DNA from: Oscillospiraceae bacterium
GTDB lineage: Bacteria; Bacillota; Clostridia; Oscillospirales; Ruminococcaceae
Direction of reading: 5' to 3'
DNA: 6,452 nt
NCBI GenBank assembly: GCA_020024615.1
Contig: JAHHTP010000050.1
Location: 1-6,452, forward strand
This document shows, piece by piece, positions 5,353-6,452 of the stretch; position 1 is the first letter of the stretch, and every line of letters starts with the position of its first letter. Below the pieces are notes generated by a model. That model saw only the letters and a list, made by a program, of their open reading frames with translations. It was not told the DNA's origin and searched no databases. The translations under genes were made by a program, and so were the position numbers.

Positions 5353-6320
5353 CGATACTTGTGACGGTACACCTGTGGCGTTACGCCTATAACAGATTTG
5401 AAAGCGGCGGAAAACTTACTTTGGTTTTCGTATCCTGCCGTGTTCCCAATCTCTCCGATACTCAAAGTCGGTTCATAAATCAACATTTCAGCAGCGGCCT
5501 CCATACGCTTTTCCTTAATAAATGTGCCAATAGGCGCTCCTGAAATAGACTTAAAACACCGTTTTAAGCTGGATTCTGACAGTCCAAACATGTAGGACAG
5601 ATCCTGAATTGTATCTCTGCAAAAAGGATTTTCAATGATGTATTGGTAAACTTTCTGTGTTTGTTTGGATATATCCACAGAAAACTGCTGTGGTCGGCAA
5701 ACAGCACTACCATCCAAAAGACTTAAAAACAGCAGTAGTTCGATGCTCTTAATCCAAAAATATGGACCTTGGATACGCTCATCTACTGAGTATAACTCAC
5801 TAAAGATATGGTCAATTTCATGTTTGGACCTGATGATAAGGGAACGACCATCCGTACACAGACGATCCCTTATTTGTTCCAAACAGATGTGTGCTTGTTG
5901 AAAGCCTTGATCTAAAGTTTGCTGTGCCGTTTCCATTTCTAACAACACAGTGACACCTCGATATTTTTTCAACGGAATATGAGAACCGAGAAATATCTGT
6001 TTATCTTTGGAGAGATAATCAACACAGAGGTCACCTTCGCCCAAAAAGCTGACTGATCCACCTTCCAGTTCACACTCATAGCATCCTTCCAAACAATGAT
6101 TAATCTGCAAAAAATTTTTTTCAAATCGGATAGGACGGAAACAGGAGTCCATTTTTAAGTCATTATAGGTAATTTGAATACCAGGTGCAACCTCAAAACG
6201 CCGCATGGTTCCTTCGCCTGATTCATTTCCTTCGTGCAACACTCCTACTGCTGTTTCTGTCTCTATTCCAGTTTTATAAATATTATGAAATGTACCTGCT
6301 CCTCTAGTTACATCAAACAT
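5349..6320 (-). CDS. AraC/XylS-family transcriptional regulator (PchR/YbtA-like)
   Basis: A 323-aa DNA-binding regulator, probably the ligand-responsive activator of the importer. The C-terminal domain has both AraC helix-turn-helix motifs: TIQDLSYMFGLSESSLKRCF (237-256) and SIGEIGNTAGYENQSKFSAAFKSVIGVTP (287-315). The linker helix between them is GAPIGTFIKEKRMEAAAEML. The N-terminal part (about 40-200) is a probable ligand-sensing domain with a GDLCVDYL segment (96-103). Its pattern resembles regulators of siderophore loci (PchR, YbtA, AlcR) rather than sugar-binding AraC; this is an impression, not a computed match. Cysteines at 60, 76, 80 and 83 could matter for metal or redox sensing. The ATG at 6320 has AGGAGG about 7 nt upstream; an internal Met39 (MRRFEV) has no comparable support. 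It has its own promoter and a terminator behind it. Confidence 0.93.
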   Translation of the reverse strand: MFDVTRGAGTFHNIYKTGIETETAVGVLHEGNESGEGTMRRFEVAPGIQITYNDLKMDSCFRPIRFEKNFLQINHCLEGCYECELEGGSVSFLGEGDLCVDYLSKDKQIFLGSHIPLKKYRGVTVLLEMETAQQTLDQGFQQAHICLEQIRDRLCTDGRSLIIRSKHEIDHIFSELYSVDERIQGPYFWIKSIELLLFLSLLDGSAVCRPQQFSVDISKQTQKVYQYIIENPFCRDTIQDLSYMFGLSESSLKRCFKSISGAPIGTFIKEKRMEAAAEMLIYEPTLSIGEIGNTAGYENQSKFSAAFKSVIGVTPQVYRHKYR

Positions 6321-6366
6321 TGTGATCCTCCTAATTCAACCGTTTTTTTCTGATTTATAACATTAA

Positions 6367-6395
6367 ATTATATCTTTTTTTGTGATAGAATTCAA
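6367..6395 (-). promoter_or_regulatory. promoter of the AraC-family regulator gene
   Basis: TTGAAT (6395-6390) and TATAAT (6372-6367) are separated by 17 bp, a good SigA-type promoter, giving a leader of about 40 nt. No iron-box-like sequence or copy of the 13-bp repeat was seen here, so the regulator appears to be made independently of both signals. Confidence 0.7.
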
Positions 6396-6452
6396 GTCAG
6401 TTTCTTTGCCACTTTCGATAATGTGTAAGATTACAATAGATGTGTTATAGTA

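Noticed and set aside
6396..6452. Possible gene or regulatory element at the right edge
   Set aside because: Only AT-rich sequence without an open frame, clear hairpin or convincing promoter pair was seen.

Overview
The window looks like chromosomal DNA of a low-GC, Gram-positive anaerobe of the Clostridia (Lachnospiraceae-like). The reasons are strong AGGAGG ribosome binding sites, TATAAT -10 boxes, AT-rich spacers, a Gram-positive lipoprotein signal, and protein sequence style. The organism is an inference; no marker gene is present. Every recognised gene is on the minus strand, so the biological order runs from high to low coordinates.

Reading in gene order: a stand-alone AraC/XylS regulator (6320-5349) has its own promoter (6367-6395). 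A dense control region follows (about 5181-5352): a 13-bp direct repeat spaced exactly 21 bp, an extended -10 promoter, a 7-codon Met-rich mini-ORF, an intrinsic terminator hairpin, and a DtxR/IdeR-type iron box just before the ribosome binding site. Next comes a five-gene Opp/Dpp/Nik/Cnt-class ABC importer: permease B (5180-4227), permease C (4230-3412), ATPase D (3422-2640), ATPase F/E (2647-1865) and a lipoprotein binding protein (1831-203). The first four genes overlap by 4, 11 and 8 nt; the binding protein follows after 33 nt. A terminator (152-189) ends the operon. A second transcription unit then starts, with a -10 box, a second and weaker iron-box-like operator (60-78), a ribosome binding site, and the first 11 codons of a gene that runs off the left edge.

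Subunit sizes (317, 272, 260, 260 and 542 aa), ATPases without the usual C-terminal oligopeptide/HPY extension, and an RT-x-G-x-x-Y-D-P motif in the binding protein place the importer nearer the nickel/metallophore branch (NikABCDE, CntABCDF) than true oligopeptide permeases. Residues that contact metal or chelator in E. coli NikA are mostly not conserved, so the ligand is unknown.

The working model is an inference. The iron box represses the importer (and probably the left-hand unit) when metal is plentiful. The AraC protein, which resembles the PchR/YbtA type of siderophore-sensing regulators, activates the importer promoter through the 21-bp-spaced repeat when its ligand is present. This would make the window part of a little-described iron-controlled, ligand-activated Nik/Cnt-type uptake locus in Clostridia.
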